Assembly (NCBI GenBank): GCA_040772225.1 | Contig: JAXGYO010000002.1 | Span: forward strand, 558,001 to 622,000 | DNA: 64,000 nucleotides | Source of the DNA: JAAYED01 sp040772225 | GTDB lineage: Bacteria > Chloroflexota > Anaerolineae > UBA1429 | Reading direction: 5' to 3' | Shown here: one piece after another, positions 16,744-25,068 of the stretch | How the letters are laid out: every line of letters starts with the position of its first letter | How positions within the stretch are numbered: position 1 is the first letter of the stretch | Made by a program: the position numbers and the translations under genes | The notes under the pieces: model-generated | The model's input: only the letters and a program-made list of their open reading frames with translations | What the model was told of the DNA's origin: nothing | Databases searched by the model: none

Positions 16744-16830
16744 GCGTCACACAGCGAACGGGTAACCCCGTTTCCTCGAGGCCCACAGCCTTGCCGTGAG
16801 CGTTGTGTGACGCAGGGGCAATGAACCCTG
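16744..16830 (+). promoter_or_regulatory. Structured 5' leader of pckG (candidate riboswitch or protein-binding RNA)
   Basis: A 13-bp helix P1 (16744-16756 with 16801-16813, one G-U pair) encloses P2 (AACGGG 16757-16762 with CCCGTT 16767-16772, loop TAAC) and P3 (16775-16800, interrupted stem). The junction is very compact: no unpaired base between P1 and P2, two between P2 and P3, none between P3 and P1. A further hairpin (CAGGG 16813-16817 with CCCTG 16826-16830) follows. GTTTCCTC (16770-16777) can instead pair with GAGGAAGC (16863-16870), covering the ribosome site, and this is incompatible with P2 and P3. The rest of the 376-bp interval 16500-16875 holds only the two divergent promoters. 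I do not recognise a known family. Confidence 0.6.
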
Positions 16831-16875
16831 CCAGCGTATCGAGATCCGTTAAGACCGCAGAGGAGGAAGCAACAG

Positions 16876-18663
16876 ATGTCCTACGTCGTACAGCATGAAG
16901 GCCTGAAAAAATGGGTACAACAAGTGGCTGACATGACCCAGCCAGATGATATCTACTGGTGCGACGGCACCAAGGAGGAATACGACCGGCTTATGGCCGA
17001 GGCTGTGGCCGGCGGTGCGGCTATTCCTCTCGCCAAACGGCCCAACAGCTTCCTCTTCCGCTCAGATCCCAGCGATGTGGCCCGCGTCGAGGACCGGACC
17101 TACATCAGCACCACACTCAAAGAAGATGCTGGCCCGACCAATAACTGGATCGCGCCTGACGAGCTCAAGGCAACACTCACCGAGCTATCTACGGGCTGCA
17201 TGAAGGGCCGCACGATGTACGTGATTCCCTTCTCCATGAGCCCGCTGGACTCTCCCATGGCCAAGATCGGCATCGAGATCACCGATAGCCGTTACGTTGT
17301 GTGCAACATGCACATCATGACGCGCGTCGGCACCAAAGTGATCGAGGCCCTTGGCGCCGATGGCGAGTATACACCCTGCATTCATTCAGTGGGCGCGCCT
17401 CTCGCTGAGGGTGAGAAAGACGTCCCGTGGCCGTGCGCGCCGATGGAGAAAAAGTACATCTGTCACTTTCCTGAAGAGAACCTGATCTGGTCCTTCGGCT
17501 CGGGCTATGGCGGAAACGCTCTGCTGGGGAAAAAGTGCTTTGCGCTGCGTATCGCTTCGGCACAGGCCAAGCGCGAGGGCTGGATGGCCGAGCACATGCT
17601 CATCCTTCGCTTCATCAGCCCCGAAGGAAAGCAGTACCACATCGCAGCCGCCTTCCCGTCGGCCTGCGGCAAGACCAACCTGGCAATGATCATCCCCACC
17701 ATCGAAGGATGGACAGCCGAGTGCCTGGGCGATGACATCGCCTGGATGAAGATCGGTCCTGATGGCCGGCTCTACGCCATCAACCCCGAGTCCGGCTTTT
17801 TCGGCGTAGCACCTGGCACTTCCCACGATTCTAACCCGGCCGCAATGGATACGCTGGATGAGAACATCATCTATACTAACTGCGCACTGACCGATGATGG
17901 CGACATATGGTGGGAAGGGTTCGACGGACCGACGCCTGAGCACCTGATCGACTGGAAGGGCAACGATTGGACCCCCGAGAGCAAGGTTCCAGCCGCGAAC
18001 CCGAACGCCCGCTTCACCGCTCCGGCGGCACAGTGCCCGGTGATCTCCCCCGATTGGGAGGCCCCTCAGGGCGTGCCCATCGACATCCTGGTCTTTGGCG
18101 GTCGCCGCACCACGCTCGTGCCCCTTCTGATAGAGTCCTTCAACTGGGATCATGGTGTGCTCCTGGGCGCCACGGCCAGCTCTGAGACCACGGCTGCCAA
18201 CATTGGCGCTGTGGGCAACGTCCGTCGTGACCCGTTCGCCATGACCCCCTTCTGTGGCTACAACATGGGCGACTATTTCGAGCACTGGCTCGAGATGGGG
18301 GATCGTCTGGGCGACAAGGCACCGCACATCTTTTATGTCAACTGGTTCCGCAAGGATGCCGAGGGACACTGGATGTGGCCAGGCTTTGGTGACAACAGCC
18401 GGGCCCTGGAGTGGATGTGTGACCGCCTCGAGGGCAAGGTAGAAGCCCGCGAGACGCCCATCGGTCTGCTGCCCTACAAAGAGGACCTCGATCTCAAGGG
18501 CATCGAAGAGTATGAGCAGTACCTGGACGAGCTTCTCAGCGTAGACGTCGAAGGCTGGAAGGCCGAGATGCCCGGGATCGTGGCTTACATGGATCGCTTT
18601 GGCGACCGGTTGCCGCCGCGCATCAAGGAACAACTCGAGAAACTGCAGGAACGTCTTGGCTAA
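16876..18663 (+). CDS. pckG: Phosphoenolpyruvate carboxykinase (GTP)
   Basis: A 595-residue GTP-dependent PEP carboxykinase, interconverting oxaloacetate and PEP with GTP/GDP and Mn2+. Signatures include the kinase-1 P-loop FPSACGKTN (residues ~260-268), the upstream MSPLDSPMAKIGIEITDS segment, and FGGRRTTLVPL with NVRRDPFAM. The length fits the GTP class and differs from the ATP class. It joins the TCA cycle to gluconeogenesis, or in fermenters can fix CO2 in reverse. Expression is probably controlled through the long structured leader. AGGAGGA lies 8 nt upstream of the ATG. Confidence 0.96.
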   Translation: MSYVVQHEGLKKWVQQVADMTQPDDIYWCDGTKEEYDRLMAEAVAGGAAIPLAKRPNSFLFRSDPSDVARVEDRTYISTTLKEDAGPTNNWIAPDELKATLTELSTGCMKGRTMYVIPFSMSPLDSPMAKIGIEITDSRYVVCNMHIMTRVGTKVIEALGADGEYTPCIHSVGAPLAEGEKDVPWPCAPMEKKYICHFPEENLIWSFGSGYGGNALLGKKCFALRIASAQAKREGWMAEHMLILRFISPEGKQYHIAAAFPSACGKTNLAMIIPTIEGWTAECLGDDIAWMKIGPDGRLYAINPESGFFGVAPGTSHDSNPAAMDTLDENIIYTNCALTDDGDIWWEGFDGPTPEHLIDWKGNDWTPESKVPAANPNARFTAPAAQCPVISPDWEAPQGVPIDILVFGGRRTTLVPLLIESFNWDHGVLLGATASSETTAANIGAVGNVRRDPFAMTPFCGYNMGDYFEHWLEMGDRLGDKAPHIFYVNWFRKDAEGHWMWPGFGDNSRALEWMCDRLEGKVEARETPIGLLPYKEDLDLKGIEEYEQYLDELLSVDVEGWKAEMPGIVAYMDRFGDRLPPRIKEQLEKLQERLG

Positions 18664-18690
18664 CTGATCGCCAGTTTGCTGGCAACCAGG

Positions 18691-18723
18691 GAGGCTACCG
18701 GCTGCTCTACTGCCGGTAGCCTC
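18691..18723 (+). terminator. Strong hairpin after pckG, possible terminator
   Basis: A perfect 12-bp stem (GAGGCTACCGGC 18691-18702, GCCGGTAGCCTC 18712-18723) with a 9-nt loop, extendable across a bulge by CAGG/CCTG. Only scattered T follow, so termination may be partial and allow transcription of the S4 gene. Confidence 0.5.
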
Positions 18724-18746
18724 CTGATTCATTGGACGGGAGCACT

Positions 18747-18956
18747 ATGGAAGAACAACCTCACATCCGCCTTGATCAGTTCCTCAAGGTCGTTGGCCTG
18801 GTCAAATCAGGGGGCGAGGCCAAACACCTGATCCAGCATGGAGAGGTCCTGCTGAACGGTGAGATCGAAACACACCGCTCAAAGAAGCTGCATGCCGGAG
18901 ACGTGGTGGTACTCGGTGACTACGAGGTCACTGTAGAGCTCGATTCCGACGCCTGA
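18747..18956 (+). CDS. Small S4-domain RNA-binding protein
   Basis: A 69-residue protein that is almost entirely an S4 RNA-binding domain (IRLDQFLKVVGLVKSGGEAKHLIQ, then GEVLLNGEIETHRSKKLHAGDVV). It resembles the YbcJ/YaaA-type stand-alone S4 proteins; relatives in the RqcP group act on stalled ribosomes. The exact RNA target cannot be inferred. ATG 18747 has GGGAG 4 nt upstream. The last 37 bp overlap the convergent GNAT gene. Confidence 0.8.
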   Translation: MEEQPHIRLDQFLKVVGLVKSGGEAKHLIQHGEVLLNGEIETHRSKKLHAGDVVVLGDYEVTVELDSDA

Positions 18957-19429
18957 TCGCAGACAGCGTCGCTCCCACCGGGCTCGGTTGCCAGCTCGCG
19001 CCCCATGTACAGCCGGTCGCCCATATCCCGCTTGACCACAAACCCGCAGTTGGCGTACAGCTGCATCGCGCGGGTATTAGATTTGGTTACATTCAGCGTG
19101 ATCTCACGCCTCTGCCTGGCTCGGGCCATCGCGAGCGCGTCCTCGACGAGATGACGGCCGTGTCCCTGACCCCAGTAAGGCTCGGCGATCTGCAGATGGC
19201 GGATGTGAGCGCGCTCGCGCCCCACGCGCCAATCCAGCCAGAGCCAGCCGACAAGGTCGCCGTCTTGTTCATAGACAAAGACATTCCGGCCTGGGGCTGA
19301 TCGCTCCAGGGCATGTCGAAAAGCACTTTCCACGAAAGGCTCACCGGGAAAGTTGATTACCCAGCTATGCCGCTGCATCGCGAGCAGCGCCGGATAGTCT
19401 CGCCTGAGATCGACAACACGTCTTTCCAT
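18920..19429 (-). CDS. GNAT family N-acetyltransferase
   Basis: A 169-residue GNAT protein with the acetyl-CoA-binding motif A (IRHLQIAEPYWGQGHGRHLVEDAL, of R/Q-x-x-G-x-G/A type) and a C-terminal NTRAMQLYANCGFVVKRDMGDRLYMG segment typical of the fold. The acceptor is unknown. It ends inside the S4 gene on the other strand, an unusual 37-bp convergent overlap. It starts 8 bp after the enolase-family gene stops, so it is probably cotranscribed with it. Confidence 0.82.
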   Translation of the reverse strand: MERRVVDLRRDYPALLAMQRHSWVINFPGEPFVESAFRHALERSAPGRNVFVYEQDGDLVGWLWLDWRVGRERAHIRHLQIAEPYWGQGHGRHLVEDALAMARARQRREITLNVTKSNTRAMQLYANCGFVVKRDMGDRLYMGRELATEPGGSDAVCDQASESSSTVTS

Positions 19430-19437
19430 CGACTGCC

Positions 19438-20571
19438 CTAGGCAAACAGCCTGGTTCCTGGCTTGAGATAGCGCTCAGCGGCCTCCATGTTGAGCTCGAC
19501 CCCCAGTCCTGGACGGTCCGTCAGTGTGATCGCGCCATTCTGAATGAGCGGCGGATCGGCGAGCACCAACTCGTGCCAGTGAGGGCGCTCCAGCCAGTGC
19601 CACTCAAGCACCAGGAAATTGGGCACAGAGGCGCAGCAGTGGGCAGAGGCCACAGTCCCCAGTGGACCGCAAACATTGTGAGGCGCCATCGGAATATAGT
19701 AGACCTCGGCCATGGACGCGATTTTCTTGCCCTCGGAGAGCCCGCAACACTTGGGCAGATCAGGCATGATGATATCTACAGCCTGCTTCTCAAGTAGATC
19801 ACGAAATCCCCAGCGCAGGAAGAGATTCTCGCCCGCGCAGATCGGCGTACGCGTGGCGTTCTTGACCTCACGCATCGCGTCCACGTTCTCGGGCGGTACG
19901 GGTTCCTCGAGCCACATCAAGTCATAGGGTTCCAGGGCCTGCGCGATGCGCGCGCCAGAGCTGGCGTCGTAACGCCCGTGCAGATCCATCGCCAGATCGA
20001 TATGCGGCCCCAGAGCCTCACGCACTGCTGCGACCTTCTCAACCATCGCGTCCAACTCCCGGCGGCTTACAGTGTGATTAAAGACATCCTTCTTGGCCGG
20101 GCTCTGCAGATCGTCGAGATCGAACTTGAGAGCATCAAAGCCCATCTCTGCCACTTCGCGCGCCTTGGCCGCGTTGGCCGCAGGCGAGTCGTCGCCACCA
20201 GCGTGGCAATCGGCATAGAGCCTGACAGAGTCCCTGAACTTGCCTCCGAGCAACGCATAGACTGGCAGACCGACGGCGCGCCCTGCAAGGTCCCAGAGAG
20301 CGATCTCGATACCCGTCAGGGCCGTCACAAAGTTACCCGCCAGGGCCCCATCGAACACGCGAGCGCGGCGCATCTTTTCATAGAGCCGGTCCACATTCAT
20401 TGGGTCCTCGCCGATGATCAGGCTTCCCAATGCGCCGATGATCTGCTGGATGCCAGCACCCCCGTGGATACATTCACCAGTGCCCGTAATACCGGTGTCC
20501 GTCGTAATGCGCACAAAGCAGGTCCAACCGTGGCCCCGCACCTCACCCGTTCGGATCTCTGTGATCTTCAT
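19438..20571 (-). CDS. Mandelate racemase/enolase superfamily sugar-acid dehydratase-like protein
   Basis: A 377-residue enolase-superfamily member with a capping domain and barrel. The Mg2+ ligands appear as Asp in MDLHGRYD, Glu in WLEEPVPPEN and Glu in CAGENL; a catalytic His is likely in MAPHNVCGPLG. This pattern is close to sugar-acid dehydratases (galactonate, gluconate or related), but fine specificity in this superfamily cannot be read by eye. GGGAGG lies 5 nt before ATG 20571, and a good promoter sits just upstream. A PfkB kinase similar to KDG kinase is encoded 6 kb away and could act on the product. Confidence 0.82.
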   Translation of the reverse strand: MKITEIRTGEVRGHGWTCFVRITTDTGITGTGECIHGGAGIQQIIGALGSLIIGEDPMNVDRLYEKMRRARVFDGALAGNFVTALTGIEIALWDLAGRAVGLPVYALLGGKFRDSVRLYADCHAGGDDSPAANAAKAREVAEMGFDALKFDLDDLQSPAKKDVFNHTVSRRELDAMVEKVAAVREALGPHIDLAMDLHGRYDASSGARIAQALEPYDLMWLEEPVPPENVDAMREVKNATRTPICAGENLFLRWGFRDLLEKQAVDIIMPDLPKCCGLSEGKKIASMAEVYYIPMAPHNVCGPLGTVASAHCCASVPNFLVLEWHWLERPHWHELVLADPPLIQNGAITLTDRPGLGVELNMEAAERYLKPGTRLFA

Positions 20572-20601
20572 CCAACCTCCCGGAACAAGGTTCAACACCG
20601 G

Positions 20602-20630
20602 ATGCTACGCGCCCTTGGGGCGACTGTCAA
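20602..20630 (-). promoter_or_regulatory. Promoter of the dehydratase-like gene
   Basis: On the minus strand, a perfect TTGACA (20630-20625), 17 bp, TAGCAT (20607-20602). It lies between the binding-protein stop and this gene, so the dehydratase has its own start. Confidence 0.7.
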
Positions 20631-20632
20631 AC

Positions 20633-21442
20633 TCAATCGCCGGTCTCTCCAACAAGCCAGCGTTCCTCAAGTCGTGACAGAGTCCCATCTGCGGAGAGAG
20701 TACTGAGCGCCGCATCGATCTCCCTGGCCAGCGTTGGCGAATCTGCGCGCACGGCGATCACGTAGGGATCCACTGTCAGCGAGTCGCCAGCGATGCGCAG
20801 TTTGCCTGCTGCGGTCAAAGCGAGGGCGTCAATGCGATCACAGACCAGAGCCGACGCGCGCCCGTCCTCCAGGGCAGCGGCCGCAGCGCTGAGATCATTC
20901 AGCGCCAGGATGTCGATCGCCAGCCCACTATCGCGATTCAGCCGGCTGAGCAGTGCGTGCCCCTCTGCGCCGAGCTCCACGGCAACAGATTTTCCCGAGA
21001 GATCGGAGGCGGTCACGATGCTGTCATTGGCAGTTGGCACCACAATCACCTGCCCGCCGGCAACATAGGGCCGCGAATAGAGGACATCGCGCGTCAGCAA
21101 CGTGTCATAGGGAAGAGCCGAGAGAATCAGATCGGCCTTGTGTGCAAAGAGCGCGTCGTACAGCCCATCAAAAGAGACGTTGATAAAGACGACCTCAACC
21201 CCCCAGCGGCTGGCGATGGCACGGGCCAGATCGGCGTCCAGACCATGGTAAAACCCCTGGTCGTCCACCCACTCAAAGGGCGGATATGCCGCATCCATCG
21301 CCACGCGCACGAGGCCGGTTGTGCTGATCTGCCGCCAGGCATCCTCCCGCGAGGCCCGTTGCCGATCGAGCAGAACGGTAACAGAGAGCGCAGCCAACAA
21401 GAGGCCGGCGATAGCCATAAGCCGCGTCATCCTGGCGGACAT
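20633..21442 (-). CDS. Family 3 extracellular solute-binding protein
   Basis: A 269-residue periplasmic-type binding protein (SBP_bac_3). An N-terminal hydrophobic helix (residues ~6-25) serves as signal or anchor. The family pattern follows: VRVAMDAAYPPFEWVDDQGFYHGLDADLARAIA, then ADLILSALPYDTLLTRDVLYSRPY and SDLSGKSVAVELGAEG. Such proteins usually capture polar amino acids, but no permease or ATPase lies nearby. Its ATG overlaps the stop of the upstream glycosidase-like gene (TAATG), so it may sense or bind a product related to that enzyme. It could also act as a stand-alone sensor ligand-binder. Confidence 0.82.
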   Translation of the reverse strand: MSARMTRLMAIAGLLLAALSVTVLLDRQRASREDAWRQISTTGLVRVAMDAAYPPFEWVDDQGFYHGLDADLARAIASRWGVEVVFINVSFDGLYDALFAHKADLILSALPYDTLLTRDVLYSRPYVAGGQVIVVPTANDSIVTASDLSGKSVAVELGAEGHALLSRLNRDSGLAIDILALNDLSAAAAALEDGRASALVCDRIDALALTAAGKLRIAGDSLTVDPYVIAVRADSPTLAREIDAALSTLSADGTLSRLEERWLVGETGD

Positions 21443-22608
21443 TATGGCGCCCCCAGGAGAAACTCAAAGGGCTCGCCACGGGCATAGCGTGCCAGTTCGG
21501 TATAGATGGGCCTCGGGATAAAGTCGGGTGTCACAAAGGTGAACTGATCCTGATAGGTGCGCTGCGCCACAGGAAACCGAAAAGCCCACAGGCAGACGGC
21601 ATCGCACCATTCCCAGTCCTCAAGAGCCATCTCGTAGGCATCCACCGTGTACTGGATGCGAAGATAAGGACTCACCGCTTTCGTCCAGCGCGGGTGATCG
21701 TTCCAGCCCCCCTCGGTAACATATGCCGACTTGTCCGCGTCGCCATGTGCAACCATGATCCCTCGCAGCAACTCGGCCCGCCGGAAGTTGATGCGATCCA
21801 GCGCTGGCGGATCATCGGCGGGAAAAGTAAAGCCGTAGGCATGCAGCGCGAGACCGTCAAAATACGGGGCAGCCCCTGCATCATACATCGCTTGCAGATA
21901 GAGCAAGTCATCCATGCCCCACTCGCTTCCCGCGGGAGCCATCGTAGGTGCGAGGCCAGCGGCAAGCACGTGGGTGTCTGGAGCGACGGCTTTGATCGCA
22001 CTGTAGCTCTGGCGCAGCAACTCGGTGTAACCGGCGGGATCCGGGATCCGATAGCCCCATTCAAAGGCCAGATTGGGCTCATTCCAGATAATGATATGGT
22101 TCACGCGCCCGCGATAGCGCTCTGCAAATGCCGCCACGAAACGGGCATACTGAGGAAAGCTTTCTTCCGGCAGGTACCTGGCGGTGGTCTCAGGCGGTCG
22201 GGCCCACTCCGGCACATAGTCGATGCGGGCGATGATCGTGAGCCCCTGTGCCAGTGCGTGCTCGATAACGAGATCGGCATGCCTCCAGTCGTAGCGGCCC
22301 TCGCGCGGCTCGCAGTACGCCCAGGGAAAGTATTCGACGATCCAGGGGGCGCCCATCTCACGGACCATCTCCAGGTTGCGTTGGATCTTCCATTCCTCAA
22401 CCTCGTCCGTCAGACGGGTGTGCACCCCCATCTTGTGATTACGCGTCACGACCACTTGAGGAGTGCCGACCAAGACCAGGCGTTTCGTGGGTGCGCTCAG
22501 CACGAGAATCATCCCAAGCAAAACAACTGCTCGGGCGATCCACATGATGTCCACGTGACGCCAGATGCGCCACCGTCCGACAGGGGGTCGTATTGCCATG
22601 CGCCTCAT
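21442..22608 (-). CDS. Membrane-anchored glycosidase-like protein (clan GH-A fold)
   Basis: A 388-residue protein with one N-terminal membrane helix (residues ~22-40) and a TIM-barrel resembling GH5/GH39-type glycosidases. The likely acid/base is E177 in IIIWNEPNL and the likely nucleophile E299 in AYVTEGGW, at the expected strands 4 and 7. I cannot assign a numbered family or a substrate. The first codons overlap the promoter of the divergent tRNA gene. ATG 22599 is an alternative start. A similar secreted protein is encoded at 60989-62287. Confidence 0.75.
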   Translation of the reverse strand: MRRMAIRPPVGRWRIWRHVDIMWIARAVVLLGMILVLSAPTKRLVLVGTPQVVVTRNHKMGVHTRLTDEVEEWKIQRNLEMVREMGAPWIVEYFPWAYCEPREGRYDWRHADLVIEHALAQGLTIIARIDYVPEWARPPETTARYLPEESFPQYARFVAAFAERYRGRVNHIIIWNEPNLAFEWGYRIPDPAGYTELLRQSYSAIKAVAPDTHVLAAGLAPTMAPAGSEWGMDDLLYLQAMYDAGAAPYFDGLALHAYGFTFPADDPPALDRINFRRAELLRGIMVAHGDADKSAYVTEGGWNDHPRWTKAVSPYLRIQYTVDAYEMALEDWEWCDAVCLWAFRFPVAQRTYQDQFTFVTPDFIPRPIYTELARYARGEPFEFLLGAP

Positions 22609-22621
22609 CCTGTGCTAGACT
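22593..22621 (+). promoter_or_regulatory. Promoter of tRNA-Arg(CCT)
   Basis: TTGCCA (22593-22598), 17 bp, TAGACT (22616-22621) with TGC before it. The -10 ends 9 bp before the mature tRNA. The -35 overlaps the first codons of the divergent glycosidase gene. Confidence 0.7.
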
Positions 22622-22630
22622 CTGGGGCGT

Positions 22631-22706
22631 GCCCCAGTAGCTCAGAGGATAGAGCAGAGGTTTCCTAAACCTTGTGCCGGGGGTTCGACTCCCTCCTGGG
22701 GCACCA
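22631..22706 (+). tRNA. tRNA-Arg (anticodon CCT), CCA encoded
   Basis: The cloverleaf is complete: acceptor GCCCCAG / CTGGGGC, D arm GCTC...GAGC, anticodon stem GAGGT/ACCTT with loop TTCCTAA (anticodon CCT, reading AGG), and T arm with loop TTCGACT. The gene encodes discriminator A followed by CCA (22704-22706). Confidence 0.95.
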
Positions 22707-22791
22707 AACCCCACCCCTCATCTGAGCCCCCCGATATTAGCATCGATATCCAGCCGGGACCAGACGCGTTGCATGATGGCGTCCCGCGAGG

Positions 22792-22821
22792 TTGCCTTGC
22801 AGCCACATCTGTGAGTAGAAT
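22792..22821 (+). promoter_or_regulatory. Candidate promoter of the PHP-domain gene
   Basis: TTGCCT (22792-22797), 18 bp, TAGAAT (22816-22821). It lies ~75 bp before the GTG start. Confidence 0.5.
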
Positions 22822-22897
22822 GCGAGTCAAGATCGTCACGCGACTGCGTCAGGGTGCGTGACCCTCTGTATCTGGCAAACAGCTGAGGAGGCGCAGC

Positions 22898-23788
22898 GTG
22901 CAGTTTTCGTCCCCTTTCGAGCAGCCAGGTCACTGGTTCAAAGGCAACCTGCATACCCACTCAACGCAGTCCGACGGACTGCTATCCCCCGATGAGGTGG
23001 TCTCCTGGTATCGCTCTCGAGGATATGATTTCGTCGCCCTCTCGGACCACTGGTTTCTCACACGAGGAGAGACGCTGAACCAGGACTTTGTCACCCTGAG
23101 CGCTGCTGAGGTCCAGGGCTCCCGCTACCATCTGCTCAGCCTGGGACTGTCCGAGTTGCCCCCGCGAGAATGGGCCGAAGACCCGCAATCGGTGATCGAC
23201 CATCTCAAAGCGCAAGGCGCACTCTGCTATATGGCGCATCCCTATTGGACGGGGCAATCCTCAAGCAGCATACTCGCATTGCACGGTCTCGATGGGCTGG
23301 AGGTGTATAACGCGGTCTGTGAAGCCAGTAAGGGGACTGGCTATGCCCGCGTGCACTGGGACGACTGCCTCAGCGCCGGGCGGCACTTTACCGGGCTCGC
23401 GGTGGACGATTCTCACTGGCGACACGACTGGGAAGGGATAGGCTATGTGATGGTTCGATCTCAGACGCTGGACGAGGAAAGCATCCTGCAAGCACTGGCG
23501 CAGGGGCACTTTTACAGCAGCACCGGCCCGGTTATTGAGGAACTCCGAGTGACGGGGTCGCATCACGGCCAGCCCGAGTTGTTTGTGCGTTGCAGCCCGT
23601 GCCAGGAGATCGTTTTTTATGCCGCGGGATCCCAGGGCCAGCGATTTGTCTCAGCCGGCAGCGACAGCCTAACGCATGCACGGCTATCCATCCGACCTGA
23701 ACAAGTCTATCTCCGGGTGGAGTGTCGCGACGACAGATCAGGCTGCGCCTGGAGCAATCCCGTGTATGTCGCCGATGTCCTGAGCTAG
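22898..23788 (+). CDS. PHP-domain metal-dependent phosphoesterase-like protein
   Basis: A 296-residue protein with an N-terminal PHP domain. Motif I is NLHTHSTQSDG, motif II includes ALSDHWF, and later histidine segments (MAHPYWTG, VDDSHW) complete the expected metal set. PHP domains hydrolyse phosphate esters such as histidinol phosphate, nucleotides or polymerase-linked substrates. The C-terminal ~80 residues look like a small beta-rich domain. The substrate is unknown. It starts at GTG 22898, with GAGGAGG 6 nt upstream. Confidence 0.82.
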   Translation: MQFSSPFEQPGHWFKGNLHTHSTQSDGLLSPDEVVSWYRSRGYDFVALSDHWFLTRGETLNQDFVTLSAAEVQGSRYHLLSLGLSELPPREWAEDPQSVIDHLKAQGALCYMAHPYWTGQSSSSILALHGLDGLEVYNAVCEASKGTGYARVHWDDCLSAGRHFTGLAVDDSHWRHDWEGIGYVMVRSQTLDEESILQALAQGHFYSSTGPVIEELRVTGSHHGQPELFVRCSPCQEIVFYAAGSQGQRFVSAGSDSLTHARLSIRPEQVYLRVECRDDRSGCAWSNPVYVADVLS

Positions 23789-23877
23789 CTGCCGCCCTTG
23801 CTGCCGTCCCAGAGATCACCAGGAAAAGCACGGCAACGGAACGTACGCCCTTTCACTGAACAGAGGGAGCAAGAACT

Positions 23878-24507
23878 ATGGAACCTCTACTAGAAGGTGT
23901 CACGTGGCTTGGCCACGCGAGTTTTCGCATCGTCACGGATAGGGTTGTGTACATCGACCCGTGGCAGCTGTCCGGAGGGCCACGTGCGGACCTGATCCTC
24001 GTGACTCATGGACACGGTGATCATCTTTCCGTCGATGACATCGCGCTGGTCAGCGGGCCAGAGACCGAGATCCTGTGCCCTCCCGACTGTGTGCCGCAGC
24101 TGGCAGGACGACGGGTCTCGGCTGTTCGGCCAGGAGACAACCTGCAGGTCAAGGATGTGAACATAGAGGTAGTCCCAGCCTACAACACAGACAAGCCAAA
24201 CCATCCTCGATCGGCTGGCCACGTGGGGTATGTCATCGAGACCGGTAGCCGCAGGTTCTACCACGCGGGCGACACGGACGTCATTCCTGAGATGGACGAC
24301 GTCTCCTGCGATGTCGCCTTTCTCCCGATGGGTGGCACCTACACCATGGACGCCGAGCAGGCGGCCCAGGCGGCAGCACGCATTCGCCCCAGGGTGGTGG
24401 TTCCCATGCACTGGGGAAGACTGGTAGGTACGCGCGACGACGTGAAGCGTCTTGAGCGATCGATGCCGGCGGACGTTCGCCTGATCGTCATGACTCCCGA
24501 GGGCTAG
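23878..24507 (+). CDS. Metallo-beta-lactamase-fold hydrolase (UPF0173-like)
   Basis: A 209-residue small MBL-fold protein with the signature THGHGDHLS, a metal-binding Asp in YHAGDTDVIPEM and His in VVPMHWGR. It resembles the short L-ascorbate-6-phosphate-lactonase/UPF0173 branch of the superfamily. Function within this branch is mostly untested, so only a hydrolytic role is inferred. AGAGGGAG precedes the ATG. No clear partner gene is adjacent. Confidence 0.85.
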   Translation: MEPLLEGVTWLGHASFRIVTDRVVYIDPWQLSGGPRADLILVTHGHGDHLSVDDIALVSGPETEILCPPDCVPQLAGRRVSAVRPGDNLQVKDVNIEVVPAYNTDKPNHPRSAGHVGYVIETGSRRFYHAGDTDVIPEMDDVSCDVAFLPMGGTYTMDAEQAAQAAARIRPRVVVPMHWGRLVGTRDDVKRLERSMPADVRLIVMTPEG

Positions 24508-24552
24508 CCAGCATACGCTGCCTGCCCGTGAACAGAGGTACCAGGATTCGCG

Positions 24553-25068
24553 CTAGTGATACCGGTCTACACGGAACCTGTAGAGACGATATGATTCGTG
24601 GGGCTCAATCCAGGCCTTGCGCAGGGCAATGTCCACCTGCTGTTCGGGCGTGTCGACACCTTCCAGATCGGGCAACAGCAGCCCGCGACGGCTGCCGCGT
24701 TCGACAATCACCCCATAGATGTGCGGGTCCAGATCATCAAGGCCCGCAATGCGCTCCGGGGCCCCAAGTACATCGACAGAGATCTCCAGATCGTCCAGTT
24801 CTTCGGCACGCACAGGCGGAAATCGCGGATCGCGCGTTGCGGCGCTGATCGCGTTCTGGATGACCTCGTGCTCCAGATCTCCGTGCACGTTTTCGATCGT
24901 CCCGATACAGCCCCGGAGCTCGCCGTGACGGTGCAGAGACACAAAGGCGCCCGCTCGTTTCTTGCCAAGATCGCCCAGCGCTCCAGTTGCCTCGACAGTG
25001 CGCCTTTCCCGCACATACTGTTCGATCGTTCTTCTCGCCAATTGCACCACAGGATGTTCAGTCTCCAT
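24553..25068 (-). CDS. AMMECR1-domain protein (AmmeMemoRadiSam system protein A)
   Basis: A 171-residue AMMECR1 protein with the conserved RGCIGTIE segment (in GELRGCIGTIENVHGD), DPRFPPVRAEELDDLEISVDVL and GRRGLLLPDLEGVDTPEQQ. Relatives often occur with a Memo homologue and a radical SAM enzyme, but neither is found in this window, so this copy is an orphan here. ATG 25068 is chosen because GGAGG lies ~7 nt upstream and the longer frame runs antisense-free through the dus 3' end. It overlaps the dus stop by 11 nt, so it is cotranscribed with pfkB and dus. Confidence 0.88.
   Translation of the reverse strand: METEHPVVQLARRTIEQYVRERRTVEATGALGDLGKKRAGAFVSLHRHGELRGCIGTIENVHGDLEHEVIQNAISAATRDPRFPPVRAEELDDLEISVDVLGAPERIAGLDDLDPHIYGVIVERGSRRGLLLPDLEGVDTPEQQVDIALRKAWIEPHESYRLYRFRVDRYH

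Noticed and set aside
17386..18732. 448-residue open frame antisense to pckG
   Set aside because: It is a codon-bias shadow of a well-conserved gene on the other strand; no domain or ribosome site is visible. Similar long shadows lie antisense to mmdA (53305-54810), the M42 gene (5863-7059) and the YchF paralogue (3668-4678).
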